Assembly: GCA_020692325.1 (NCBI GenBank)
Contig: JAIMKR010000004.1
Coordinates: forward strand, 1-55,622
Direction of reading: 5' to 3'
Length of the DNA stretch: 55,622 nucleotides
Source of the DNA: Desulfocurvus sp.
Lineage (GTDB): Bacteria; Desulfobacterota; Desulfovibrionia; Desulfovibrionales; Desulfovibrionaceae
Shown: positions 8,170 to 16,434 of the stretch, piece by piece
How the letters are laid out: every line of letters begins with the position of its first letter
How positions within the stretch are numbered: position 1 is the first letter of the stretch
Position numbers and translations under genes: made by a program
The notes under the pieces: model-generated
Seen by the model: only the letters and a program-made list of their open reading frames with translations
Database searches by the model: none
Told to the model about the DNA's origin: nothing

Positions 8170-8520
8170 ATGGGCAGCCTGCAGAACTACCGCAACCTGG
8201 ACATCGACTGGACCATGACGCCCTGGGACGCCGTGACCCTGTATCTGGAGTGGGGCAACAACTCCTGGCGCGCCGACAGGCAGCCCGTGCGTTCCAAGGC
8301 GGATTTCAGCAACTACTTTGTGGTCTACACCTGGGACAGCAGGCCCAAGGCCATCCTCGTCAGCCGCAACTCCGAGGAGGCACGCGAACTGGCCGAGGTG
8401 GAGCTGCCCGAGGACCTGGGCCGAGAGTTTCTGGAGTCCGTGGGCAACCTCAAGGGCGTGTACCCGCCCAACAACGAGGTTCGCTCCTGGCTCGAAGCGC
8501 AAATGCGCACGCAGAATTGA
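8170..8520 (+). CDS. Conserved protein of unknown function
   Basis: A 116-residue cytoplasmic protein with a strong ribosome site and its own promoter. It has many Trp and Asn residues early (DIDWTMTPWDAV, EWGNNSWRAD) and an alternating strand/helix pattern: FSNYFVVYTWDS, PKAILVSRNSEEA, then a helical ELPEDLGREFLESV and an amphipathic C-terminus. No catalytic motif is visible. The impression is of a compact alpha/beta protein conserved in Desulfovibrio relatives, but no function is known to me. It is monocistronic or leads into the lipoprotein gene 185 bases downstream. Confidence 0.82.
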   Translation: MGSLQNYRNLDIDWTMTPWDAVTLYLEWGNNSWRADRQPVRSKADFSNYFVVYTWDSRPKAILVSRNSEEARELAEVELPEDLGREFLESVGNLKGVYPPNNEVRSWLEAQMRTQN

Positions 8521-8705
8521 GACGACAAGACATCTCCTCCTCCATCCGCATCAGTCCTCCCTTCCACTCTCCCCAGGGGGGCCGGGAAACCGGCCCCCCC
8601 ACCCTCCTTTGACGACGCATCGTGAGACTTGCCAGTCACCCCGCGCCACGGTACACGCCCCACATGCCTCCGCATGAAGCAAATCGTATCGACGGAGCCC
8701 TCCGC

Positions 8706-9101
8706 ATGTTCCCCAAACGTCTCGCCCCCATCCTCGCCATTCTCGCCCTCGTTTCGTGCGCCGCCTGCGCCCACATCCCGCGCCTGCTCGGCGGCACGCC
8801 CAACGAGGAGCTCACCCTCGACGGTGAGCAACGCCACGAGGTCACCATCAACGTGAACCGCACCCTCATCCTAGACCTGCGCGACCCGCGCGGCAGCGGC
8901 TACGCCTTCTCCGGCACAGCTTTCGATCCCACTCTGCTGCGCCTGGACGGCCTCGAACCCACCAAGGGCGGCAAGCGCGTCCGCTATCTCTTCACCGGCC
9001 TGGCGCAAGGCGAATGCGACATCATCATCAAAATCCGCAAGCCCGAGCCGAACTACCCCGCCGACGTCTACAAGCTCGTTCACGTCACCATCGAGAAATA
9101 A
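8706..9101 (+). CDS. Lipoprotein with chagasin/I42-inhibitor-like domain
   Basis: A 131-residue lipoprotein. ATG 8706 has GGAG eight bases upstream and is followed by a signal peptide ending in the lipobox LVSC (Cys near residue 17). The mature part is all beta: a strand ending EVTINV, a loop LRDPRGSGYAFSG resembling the NPTTGY loop of chagasin-family cysteine protease inhibitors (MEROPS I42), a DPTLLRLDG segment, and a C-terminal GKRVRYLFTGLAQGECDIIIKI...VTIEK. The loop is not identical to the I42 consensus, so inhibitor activity is uncertain. A frame-broken second copy lies at 11186-11409. Confidence 0.75.
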   Translation: MFPKRLAPILAILALVSCAACAHIPRLLGGTPNEELTLDGEQRHEVTINVNRTLILDLRDPRGSGYAFSGTAFDPTLLRLDGLEPTKGGKRVRYLFTGLAQGECDIIIKIRKPEPNYPADVYKLVHVTIEK

Positions 9102-9226
9102 CCGCGCGGCGCGCGATTTCCCCGGGCGTGGTCTCCACGCCCTTCGTCTTGACATCCTGGTCAGCGCGGCGCACAACCGCCTTCGGAACATACATCCTAC
9201 ATTTGGTCATTTATGGAGGAACGCGC

Positions 9227-9895
9227 ATGGACAAGCTATCGCGGCCTCCCACGCTGGCGGCGCGGGCGGCGGAACGTATCGAGGACATGATCACCCGTGG
9301 CGAGCTGCCGGAGGGAAGCCGCATCCCCACGGAGGGCGAGCTGTGCGCCCGGCTGGGGGTGAGCCGCAACACCGTGCGCGAGGCCGTGCGCTCGCTGGCG
9401 CACGCGGGCATGTTGCGAGCCCGGCCGGGCGACGGCACTTACGTGGCGGCCGCGAGCGAGATGCGCGCCGGGTTGGTGCACCGCGCACGGCGCGGGGATT
9501 TGCGCGAGGCCTACGAACTGCGCATGCTGCTGGAGCGCGATGCGGCGGGAAAGGCCGCGCAACGGGCGTCGGCGGAGGACACCGCGGAGTTGCGGCTGCG
9601 GCTTGATGACCTGCGCGCCGCGGTGGAGAGCCGCTCCGTGGAGCGTTACGCCAAGGCCGACGCCGCGTTCCACACCAGCGTCATGAGCTGCGCGGGCAAC
9701 GCCCTGGCGGCTGAGATGCATGCGCACCTTGGGGAGGCGCTCGGCGTGAACGTCGTCGCCGATGGCTGGGACCACCCGGCTGCGGTATGGCAGCTCCGGC
9801 TGCACGCGGAACTCGTCGAGGCCATCGTGGCGCGGGACGGCGAGCGGGCGGAGCGCTGCGCGCGGCGGCTCGGCGCGGGGCGGGAAGACGCATGA
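9227..9895 (+). CDS. GntR-family transcriptional regulator (FadR/FCD type)
   Basis: A 222-residue repressor-type regulator. Residues 8-75 are a winged helix of the GntR family (LAARAAERIEDMI, then GSRIPTEGELCARLGVSRNTVREAVRSL, then LRARPGDGTYV). Residues 85-215 are an all-helical FCD ligand domain with Asp/His candidates (ADAAFHTSV, LHAELVEAI) for metal/ligand binding. A GGAGG site is 6 bases before ATG 9227. The stop overlaps the start of the MFS transporter gene (ATGA), so the regulator and transporter form one operon and the regulator probably controls it. Confidence 0.92.
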   Translation: MDKLSRPPTLAARAAERIEDMITRGELPEGSRIPTEGELCARLGVSRNTVREAVRSLAHAGMLRARPGDGTYVAAASEMRAGLVHRARRGDLREAYELRMLLERDAAGKAAQRASAEDTAELRLRLDDLRAAVESRSVERYAKADAAFHTSVMSCAGNALAAEMHAHLGEALGVNVVADGWDHPAAVWQLRLHAELVEAIVARDGERAERCARRLGAGREDA

Positions 9896-11064
9896 TGAAC
9901 AAGAACGCGCACGGCGCGCTGTACCTCGCCGGATTCTTCCTCATCGCCGCCAACCTGCGCGGGGCGATCACCTGCGTGGGGCCGCTCATCCCGACATTGC
10001 GGGCCACGCTCGGCCTCACGGCCACGGGCGCGGGCGCGCTGAACACCCTGCCCCTGCTGGCCTTTGCCGCGTTTTCCCCCCTGGCTTTGTTCGGCCGACG
10101 CTTCGGCATCGAGCGCACGCTGCTGGCAGGTCTCGCCTGCGTGGCTCTCGGCACGCTCGCGCGATCGCTGGACGGCGTCGCGACGCTGTTCGCGGGCACG
10201 TTGCTGCTCTCCGCCGGCATTGGTCTGGGCAACGTGCTGCTGCCCAGCCTCATCAAGCGCGACTTTCCCCTGCACGTGCCCAACATGACCACGGCCTATT
10301 CCGTGGCTTTCGGACTCGCCGCCTCCATCGCCTCCGGCGTGGCCGTGCCGCTGACGCTCGTCCTTCCAGGCGGCTGGCGTGGGGCCATGGGCTGCTGGGC
10401 GCTGCTCGCGGTCATCGGTCTGCTGGTGTGGCTGCCCACCGCCCGCGCGGCCAGACCCGATCCCCCCGCAGCGCCCGACTCGCCGGAACCGCCCCGACGT
10501 CCGGTGTGGCGCTCGCCCCTGGCCTGGCAGGTCACCGGCTTCATGGGTCTGCAATCGCTCGGCTTCTATGTTTCCATCGGCTGGTTTCCCAGCTATCTGC
10601 AGGACCGGGGATTCCCCCCCTCGTCCGGCGGCTGGCTGCTCATGCTGCTGCAGGTCGTCTCGCTGGGCGTCGGCTTTCTCATCCCGCCGCTCGTCCGGCG
10701 CGCGCGCGACCAACGTTGGCTCGCGTTCGGCGGCGCGTCGCTCATGGCGCTGGCGACCGTGGGGCTTCTGTGGACGCCCCGCGCCGCCGTCCTGTGGTTC
10801 GCGCTGCTGGGCGCGGGAAGCGGGGCCAGCATCATCCTCGCGCTCATGTTCCTGGGGCTGCGCGCCAACAACCACGCCGAGGCAGCCGCCCTGTCCACCA
10901 TGGCCCAGTCCGTGGGCTACCTCATCGCCGCCGCCGGCCCCTTCGCCTTCGGCGCGGCGCACGACCTCACCGGCTCCTGGGATGCGCCATTTTTCGCGCT
11001 TGGGGGGCTCGCCCTGACGCAGGCAGTTCTCGGCTACCGCGCCGGTCAGGCCCGAACACTGTAA
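9892..11064 (+). CDS. MFS transporter, CynX/NimT family
   Basis: A 390-residue inner-membrane transporter with about 12 hydrophobic segments. The N-terminus carries AANLRGAITCVGPL, the signature region of the CynX/NimT group (cyanate and 2-nitroimidazole transporters). The ATG at 9892 overlaps the regulator stop; a second ATG at 9895 is equally possible. It is translationally coupled to the GntR regulator, which implies substrate-dependent control. No cyanase or other enzyme is adjacent, so the substrate is unknown; efflux or uptake of a small organic anion is the most that can be said. Confidence 0.88.
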   Translation: MMNKNAHGALYLAGFFLIAANLRGAITCVGPLIPTLRATLGLTATGAGALNTLPLLAFAAFSPLALFGRRFGIERTLLAGLACVALGTLARSLDGVATLFAGTLLLSAGIGLGNVLLPSLIKRDFPLHVPNMTTAYSVAFGLAASIASGVAVPLTLVLPGGWRGAMGCWALLAVIGLLVWLPTARAARPDPPAAPDSPEPPRRPVWRSPLAWQVTGFMGLQSLGFYVSIGWFPSYLQDRGFPPSSGGWLLMLLQVVSLGVGFLIPPLVRRARDQRWLAFGGASLMALATVGLLWTPRAAVLWFALLGAGSGASIILALMFLGLRANNHAEAAALSTMAQSVGYLIAAAGPFAFGAAHDLTGSWDAPFFALGGLALTQAVLGYRAGQARTL

Positions 11065-11185
11065 CAACTCCGGCGGGGTCACCATCGAAAAAAGCCGCCG
11101 CGACCAACGCCCACGCTTCCATCAGGACGATGAAACGGGGGGCCGCCCGTGTCACCCCGAAAGGCGCTGGCGCTCCCCCATCCAA

Positions 11186-11409
11186 CTGGGGCGGCCCGAC
11201 CCGCGCGGTAGCGACCGCGTCTTGTCCGGCACGGCCTTCGACTTACTCTGCTGCGGCTGGACGGTTTGGAGGGCGACAAACGCGTTCGCCATCTCTTCAC
11301 CGGCGTGGCGCAGGGCGAAGGCGACATCACCATTGAAATCCGCAACCCCGAGCCGAACGCCCTCCCCTCGACACCACAAGCTCGTCCTCGTCACCATCGA
11401 AAAATTCCG
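11186..11409 (+). pseudogene. Decayed copy of the I42-like lipoprotein gene
   Basis: The nucleotides align with 8875-9101 of the intact lipoprotein gene: GACCCGCGCGG, TCCGGCAC-GC-TTCGA, CTCTGCTGCG-CTGGACGG, TCTTCACCGGC, and GTCACCATCGA all recur in order. A deletion after the TTCGA and further small indels move the match through different frames, the N-terminal signal part is missing, and the final VTIEK codons run past the expected stop. A short orphan copy of the same end motif (GTCACCATCGAAAAA) also lies at about 11086. It is a remnant of a duplicated gene. Confidence 0.72.
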
Positions 11410-11651
11410 CACCGTCCGCGCGCCACGTACGCCGGCAGCCGCGCCGGCTTGGTCACCGCTTCGTCACGCATTCGACTGGAAACGGCGCTGGATTTCCCTC
11501 CGGCAAATGTTTAGAGAATATTTAAAAGCAGACGGGCGGCAAGCCCGCTCCACGGGGAGGTGAGACCGAAGGACGCATAACCCCAGCACGACGACAGGGG
11601 ACCCTGCCGGCCCGGTTCAAGGGGCCGAAACCAAAAGCCCAAGGGATCCTA

Positions 11652-12848
11652 ATGGCATCGAAAAACTTCGTGCTCGACACCAACGTGCTCATCGAAAATC
11701 CGAAGTGCGTCCAGGCGCTTCGCAACGGTCAGGACAACCGCGTCCACATTCCCTACACCGTGCTCACCGAGCTGGACCGCCTGAAGCGCGACCCGCGCCT
11801 GGGGCACGTGGTGGCCCAGGCCGTCACCACCATCCTGGCCGATCCCGAGGTCCACATATTTCCGCCCGGCGGCAGCGCCCTGCCGCTGGCCACCGACGAA
11901 TCGCCCGACGACCGCATCCTGCGCGAAATCAGCCACCACCCGCTCCCCGAGCCCATCCTCGTCACCAACGACCGCATCTTGCAGCTCAAGGCCCGCGTGT
12001 CCGGCATCGCCTGCGAGGGCTACCGGGACTCCGTGCCCTTCCAGAGCGAATCGCAAATCTACACCGGCTTCGTGGAGGAAGGTGAGACGCCCGTGGCCAA
12101 CTCCTTCCGCTGGGAGTCCGGCGTCCCCGTGTTCCTCGGCCCGGACGGTCCCAAGCCCATCGGCTACACCCACGAGATCTGGGGCATCAAGCCGCGCACC
12201 GTCTACCAGAACCTGGTCCTGGAACTCATGCTCGAACCGCGCATCGACCTCGTCAGCCTCCAGTCCGAGGCCGGCTACGGCAAGACCTACCTCGCCCTGG
12301 CCGCCGCCCTCTACCTGACCCTGGAACGCAAGGACAACCCGTTCAAACGCATCTACCTCGTCAAGCCCGTCGTGGAAATCGGCGCGAAAATGGGCTTCCT
12401 CCCCGGCGACGTGGAAGAAAAAATGGGGCCCTACGTGCGCTACATCACCGACCTGCTGCTCAAGCTCCACGAGCTGCGGCCCGCCAACCGCATTTTCCAG
12501 GACCCGCAGGCCGACACCCTGCGTCTGAACCCCAAGCGCTTCACCATCCAGCCCATCGCCTACATCCGCGGCATGAACCTGGAAAACTGCGTCGTCATCG
12601 TCGATGAGATGCAGAACATCTCCCGCAACGAGACCCGCGCCCTGCTCACCCGCATGGGCGAGGGCGTCAAATGCATCTGCCTGGGCGACACCCGGCAAGT
12701 CGACAACCCCTACCTCAACGAAAGCAACAACGGCCTCAACTGGACCGTCAAAAAACTCAAGGGCTTCAAAAACTACGCCCACATGGTGCTCAAGGGCGAA
12801 AAAAGCCGGGGCCCCATCACCGACATTGTGCTCAAAAGCAAGCTGTAA
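11652..12848 (+). CDS. PIN domain-PhoH ATPase fusion
   Basis: A 398-residue cytoplasmic protein combining a nuclease and an ATPase. Residues 1-130 form a PIN domain with acidic residues in place (Asp9 in VLDTNVL, Glu40 in LTELDRLK, Asp87 in DDRIL, Asp107 in TNDRIL). Residues 165-398 are a PhoH-type P-loop ATPase: Walker A EAGYGKT at 206-212, VKPVVEIGAKMGFLPGD, Walker B VVIVDEMQN, and LGDTRQVDNP. This architecture (YlaK/PhoH2 type) is linked to RNA unwinding and cleavage. It is transcribed alone; the ribosome site is weak. Confidence 0.93.
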   Translation: MASKNFVLDTNVLIENPKCVQALRNGQDNRVHIPYTVLTELDRLKRDPRLGHVVAQAVTTILADPEVHIFPPGGSALPLATDESPDDRILREISHHPLPEPILVTNDRILQLKARVSGIACEGYRDSVPFQSESQIYTGFVEEGETPVANSFRWESGVPVFLGPDGPKPIGYTHEIWGIKPRTVYQNLVLELMLEPRIDLVSLQSEAGYGKTYLALAAALYLTLERKDNPFKRIYLVKPVVEIGAKMGFLPGDVEEKMGPYVRYITDLLLKLHELRPANRIFQDPQADTLRLNPKRFTIQPIAYIRGMNLENCVVIVDEMQNISRNETRALLTRMGEGVKCICLGDTRQVDNPYLNESNNGLNWTVKKLKGFKNYAHMVLKGEKSRGPITDIVLKSKL

Positions 12849-13137
12849 GGGCCGCCGGAGACGCCGACGCGTGAGCACAGCCGGAGACGCCGATCCGGGA
12901 GGGAGCACAGCCGGGACCCCGCTCAGGGGCGCCGCCCCTGAGAACCCCGCCAAAGGGCATTCGCCCTTTGGAATCCCACATTCGCGGATGTCTCCGCCGC
13001 GAAGCCGGCGGAGACATCCGCGACCGGTGCGGGAGCCATTGGCATCGGCGAAGACGGAACGTCGCGCACCGCATGGTGAATGAAATTTTCCAAGGCGGAA
13101 TTCAGGGGGCACGTTTAAACCCCGGAGGGGGCACTGG
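12849..13137. repeat. Repeat-rich intergenic segment with GC repeat copy 2 and a perfect 14-bp hairpin
   Basis: A 14-base unit GCCGGAGACGCCGA occurs twice near 12853 and 12880. The segment 12914-12988 is the inverse-oriented partner of the 834-904 repeat and contains AGGGGCG/CGCCCCT and AAAGGGC/GCCCTTT stems. It runs into a perfect inverted repeat, 12985-12998 against 13007-13020 (arms CGGATGTCTCCGCC), which can form a strong hairpin at the end of the PhoH transcript. No gene is seen. Confidence 0.65.
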
Positions 13138-13348
13138 TCGCCGGCGGCATAATTCAAACCACACCATTGCGGTCATGCCAAGCGCATGCTTCGGCCGCGA
13201 CGGTGTGGTTTGTGAACATGCTCCACAGGACAATGGACTTCTCCCCTTGGAACCCCATTATGTAAAAACTGTGTTTCCCTGTGACGCGGGGGGCCGGGGG
13301 ACGCGCAGTCCCCTGGCCGCCGGAGGCATAATCCAAACCACCGCCTCG
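13138..13348. repeat. Pair of GGCATAATYCAAACCAC repeats with a long palindrome
   Basis: GGCATAATTCAAACCAC at 13147-13163 recurs as GGCATAATCCAAACCAC at 13325-13341, each preceded by a CGCCGG-type core. Between them, 13155-13165 and 13202-13212 (CAAACCACACC and its complement) are an 11-base inverted repeat whose interior also pairs (CATGC/GCATG). A CCTGGCCGCCGGAGGCAT-like core ties these to the arrays at 48.0-48.4 kb and 55.4 kb. No coding potential is seen from here to 13544. Confidence 0.6.
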
Positions 13349-13544
13349 CGGCGAGGGGACACACTCGGCAAGCCTTGCAGTCGGGGATTCAATTGACGGA
13401 AGAAGGGACAACGCCCAAACGCGGCGGCTGCATCTAAAGACGGCGATGAAACGCGGGCCTGCCCGTGTCACCGATAAAAGCCTTTGGAAGGGGGGGACGG
13501 GGGGAGAACCTTTCCAGCGGAAAGGTTTCCCCCCGATTTTCTCC

Positions 13545-13871
13545 CTACTCTGGCCAAAAGGCCTCGACGACCTCGTAATGGCGCACGACGGTCTCGGAGA
13601 CGATACGGTAGCGCTCGTCGCCGGGGTAGAGCACGGCGCGACCGGCCTCCTCGTCGGACGAGGCTCCGGCGAAGGCGCGCGCGCCGGCCATGGATTTCCA
13701 ATAAAGGACAAGGGTGAACTCGACCTGCCCGTCTCGCGGGCGGGTGAGGATCTGATGGCCGAGGAACCCCGGCACGGCCTTGGCCTCGTCAACGCCTGTG
13801 GCCCGCAGGTGGCCGAGAAAACCCTCGGCCGTCTCCGGCGGGCACAGGCATTTCCATTCGCGCGCGATCAT
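13545..13871 (-). CDS. Antibiotic-biosynthesis-monooxygenase-like (dimeric alpha/beta barrel) protein
   Basis: A 108-residue protein with the ABM-superfamily ferredoxin-like pattern: a first strand MIAREWKCLC, helix ETAEGFLGHLRATG, VPGFLGHQILTRP, the strand VEFTLVLYWKSMAGARAFAG typical of these enzymes, and a last strand RHYEVVEAFWP. ATG 13871 has AGGAAA upstream and lies 7 bases after the stop of the octaheme cytochrome gene on the same strand, so it is the third gene of that unit. Such proteins are small monooxygenases, heme-degrading enzymes or of unknown role; a link to heme or quinone chemistry is suggested only by the neighbourhood. Confidence 0.8.
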   Translation of the reverse strand: MIAREWKCLCPPETAEGFLGHLRATGVDEAKAVPGFLGHQILTRPRDGQVEFTLVLYWKSMAGARAFAGASSDEEAGRAVLYPGDERYRIVSETVVRHYEVVEAFWPE

Positions 13872-13878
13872 GCGTTTC

Positions 13879-16428
13879 CTACAATGGCTTGATGGTGTTG
13901 GGGTGGTGCGCGTCGACCTCCATGCGCTTCTTGTGGCAGACGATGCAGTTGCCCCGCGCTCCCATGGCCCGCGCGAGCTTCTGGTACTGCAAGGGCTGGA
14001 GGTTGTCGCGCGCTGCGCCATAGGGGTTGTCCGAGGGATAGAGCGCGTGCTGCGGCCCGTGGCAGGCCGGGCAGGGCAGCGCGCCCATCTCGTCCAGGCG
14101 CGTGCGGAAGCGTTCCTCCGGGCCCTTGGTCCAGTGGCCGAAGGCCTGGCTGGGGTCGGGGCTGCCGAAGTCCTTGTGGCAGGCCAGACAGTCCGACGTC
14201 TGCACCCAGGCGCTGCGCGGCGGAATGGACGCGGCCGCCGCGAGTTGCGGCGTGATCTGGCTAAGCAGCCGCTTGGCCCCGCGCTTGCCGGATTCGGCCT
14301 CGCGCTTGAGCAGACCAATGGCGTGATCCTCCAGCGGACCATGGCAGTTGGTGCAATCCATCCCCATACGCGCATGCAGGCCATGCTGGAAGCGGGTGCC
14401 GCCGTCGGGACGGCTGGGGTGACAGCGGGCGCAGGACTCCGGCCCCTGGCCACGCAGCGTGTTGGCGTGGAAGCCGTGGATGGCGGCGGAGAGGCCGAGC
14501 AGGTCCTTACGGCCCTCCCCGCCGGAGAGGGCGTCGGCGTGACACGAGGCGCAGCGCACCACCGTCTTGCCCTTGCCGACGGCGCGGGCCTGGGCCACGA
14601 GCCTGGTGCGGTTCAGACGGTCGTGGATGCGCAGGATGTTCAGGCCTGTCTGACCGGTGATGTTGCCCTTGCCGTCGCCTCCGCCGTGACAGGAGGCGCA
14701 ATCGACCTCATCGGACACGGGCAGAACCACGCGGGTGGCGACGAGCTTCTCGCCGGTGGCGGCGTTGGCGGCGGTGACCGTGGCCAGCGGATACGGATCG
14801 AGGGAACCGTCGGCCCGGCGCGGGGAGACGGCGAATCTGGCCCCGAACCAGTCGCGCCCTGAAAGCGGCGCGAGCACGCCGGAGCCGCGTCCGCCCTCAA
14901 GAGCGTAGGTGAGGGTCACGCCCTCGGTGACTTTTTCCGGGCTTTCGCCGCGCTTGATGAGTTCGGCGTTGAGTTCGAGGGAGGACTCCCGCAGGACGAA
15001 CACGCCCTGTGCCGCGACGTTCATGTGCATGCCGAGGTCCGGCCAGGCGAGCAGCACGTAGTTCGCGCTCGCGATGTCGAAGGACGGGATGTCCACGGGC
15101 AGGCCCTTGATGTCCATCGTGGCGGCGGGCGCGTTCTTGCGGCCGGAGAGCCCGGCGAGATAAGCGGCCAGGGCCCCGCGCTCGTCCTTGTTGCCGACGA
15201 AGGGCGGCATGGCGGGATTGATGCGGCGGAGCGCCCCGAGCAGCGCGTCGAGGCCGCCCTCCGTGAGGCTGGCGGCCCAGGGCCGGATGCTGTTCATGGG
15301 GCCGCCGAGCGAATGGCAGCTGGCGCACTGGTGCTGGAAGAGCTCCGCGCCGGCGGCGAGACGGTTTTCCGGCGTCACGACGCGGATGCGCGCCCACTTG
15401 GCCGTGGCCAGGTAGCCCTTGGCGCTGATCGCCTCCTCCGTGCCCACGTGGATGCCGTTGGAGTACGTGTGGTCATAGATGAGGAAGGGCTTGCGCGCGG
15501 CCTCGCGGATGAATTCGAAGCTGCCGATGAGCCCCCAGCCCGTGAGCACGATGACGAGCGCCAGGGGGAAGCGCATGCGCCGGGGCATGCGCACGGCCAG
15601 CGCCAGCGCGCCCAGGGCCGCGAATCCGGCGAAGGCCTGGAGGAACTTGAAGAATCCGGCGATGCGCGCCGAACGCAGCAGAACCATCTCGTACTGGGCC
15701 TGCGGCAGCTTGTGGATGTACCACCAGCCCGCGCCCACACAGACGAGCAACGGCAGAATGGTCCAGGCCGCGGCCATGCGGATCATCCGCTCGCGGTCGG
15801 CCCCGCCGTCGTCGTCGGGAATGCGCGTGGCCGTGACAAAGCCGAACAGGCCTGCCAGCGAAAGGGCGATCGCCGTGCGCAAGACCAGCTGCGGCCAGAA
15901 CGTCGGGTTGAAGAAGGCGTCCCAGAAGGCGCGGGTGGTGATCCACGCGCCGGGGGTCAGCATGAAGCCGATGATGCCGTTGATCATGAACAGCGAGCAG
16001 AAGGCCGCGATGAAGTAGGCCCAGCCGAGGATCAGGTGGTCGCGCGCGGCCATGCGGTCGAAGCCGTAGTAGTACAGCAACAACGCCACGATCTCGACGA
16101 GGAAGAATACCCACTCGGTGGCGAAGGCGTAGACGAAGAGTTTGAGCAGCGTGCTGGTGGCCTGGGGCGACAACAGCCCGATGATGAACCAGATGCCCAC
16201 GCCCGTGACGCCGCCGGCAACCATGGTGACGAGCAGGAAGAAGCGCGCGTGCTTTTTCACGTGGGCCAGCAGACGCGGGCTATCCAGCCGGCGGGCGTAG
16301 CGCTCGGCCAGGGCCAGGTACAGGCCGCCGCCCACGGCGAAATGGGCCAGGAACACGTGGAAGGTGCCGATGAGGGCGATCCAGAAGCCGCCGCCCAGAA
16401 CCGCGAGATGCCAGATGGGATATTCCAT
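13879..16428 (-). CDS. CydA-like membrane protein fused to monoheme and heptaheme cytochrome c domains
   Basis: An 849-residue membrane cytochrome. Residues 1-315 have about eight membrane helices with the style of cytochrome bd subunit I (HVFLAHFAVGGGLYLA with His24/His29 as possible b-heme ligands). Residues 355-430 are a monoheme cytochrome c domain (CASCH at 368-372, PAMPPFVG as distal Met). The C-terminal part carries seven more CxxCH motifs: 577-581, 626-630, 666-670, 692-696, 747-751, 786-790 and 828-832, so eight c hemes in total. The soluble part should face the periplasm. A role in quinol/periplasmic cytochrome electron transfer is inferred. The partner gene lies 6 bases upstream. 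Confidence 0.85.
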   Translation of the reverse strand: MEYPIWHLAVLGGGFWIALIGTFHVFLAHFAVGGGLYLALAERYARRLDSPRLLAHVKKHARFFLLVTMVAGGVTGVGIWFIIGLLSPQATSTLLKLFVYAFATEWVFFLVEIVALLLYYYGFDRMAARDHLILGWAYFIAAFCSLFMINGIIGFMLTPGAWITTRAFWDAFFNPTFWPQLVLRTAIALSLAGLFGFVTATRIPDDDGGADRERMIRMAAAWTILPLLVCVGAGWWYIHKLPQAQYEMVLLRSARIAGFFKFLQAFAGFAALGALALAVRMPRRMRFPLALVIVLTGWGLIGSFEFIREAARKPFLIYDHTYSNGIHVGTEEAISAKGYLATAKWARIRVVTPENRLAAGAELFQHQCASCHSLGGPMNSIRPWAASLTEGGLDALLGALRRINPAMPPFVGNKDERGALAAYLAGLSGRKNAPAATMDIKGLPVDIPSFDIASANYVLLAWPDLGMHMNVAAQGVFVLRESSLELNAELIKRGESPEKVTEGVTLTYALEGGRGSGVLAPLSGRDWFGARFAVSPRRADGSLDPYPLATVTAANAATGEKLVATRVVLPVSDEVDCASCHGGGDGKGNITGQTGLNILRIHDRLNRTRLVAQARAVGKGKTVVRCASCHADALSGGEGRKDLLGLSAAIHGFHANTLRGQGPESCARCHPSRPDGGTRFQHGLHARMGMDCTNCHGPLEDHAIGLLKREAESGKRGAKRLLSQITPQLAAAASIPPRSAWVQTSDCLACHKDFGSPDPSQAFGHWTKGPEERFRTRLDEMGALPCPACHGPQHALYPSDNPYGAARDNLQPLQYQKLARAMGARGNCIVCHKKRMEVDAHHPNTIKPL

Positions 16429-16434
16429 GGTGGT

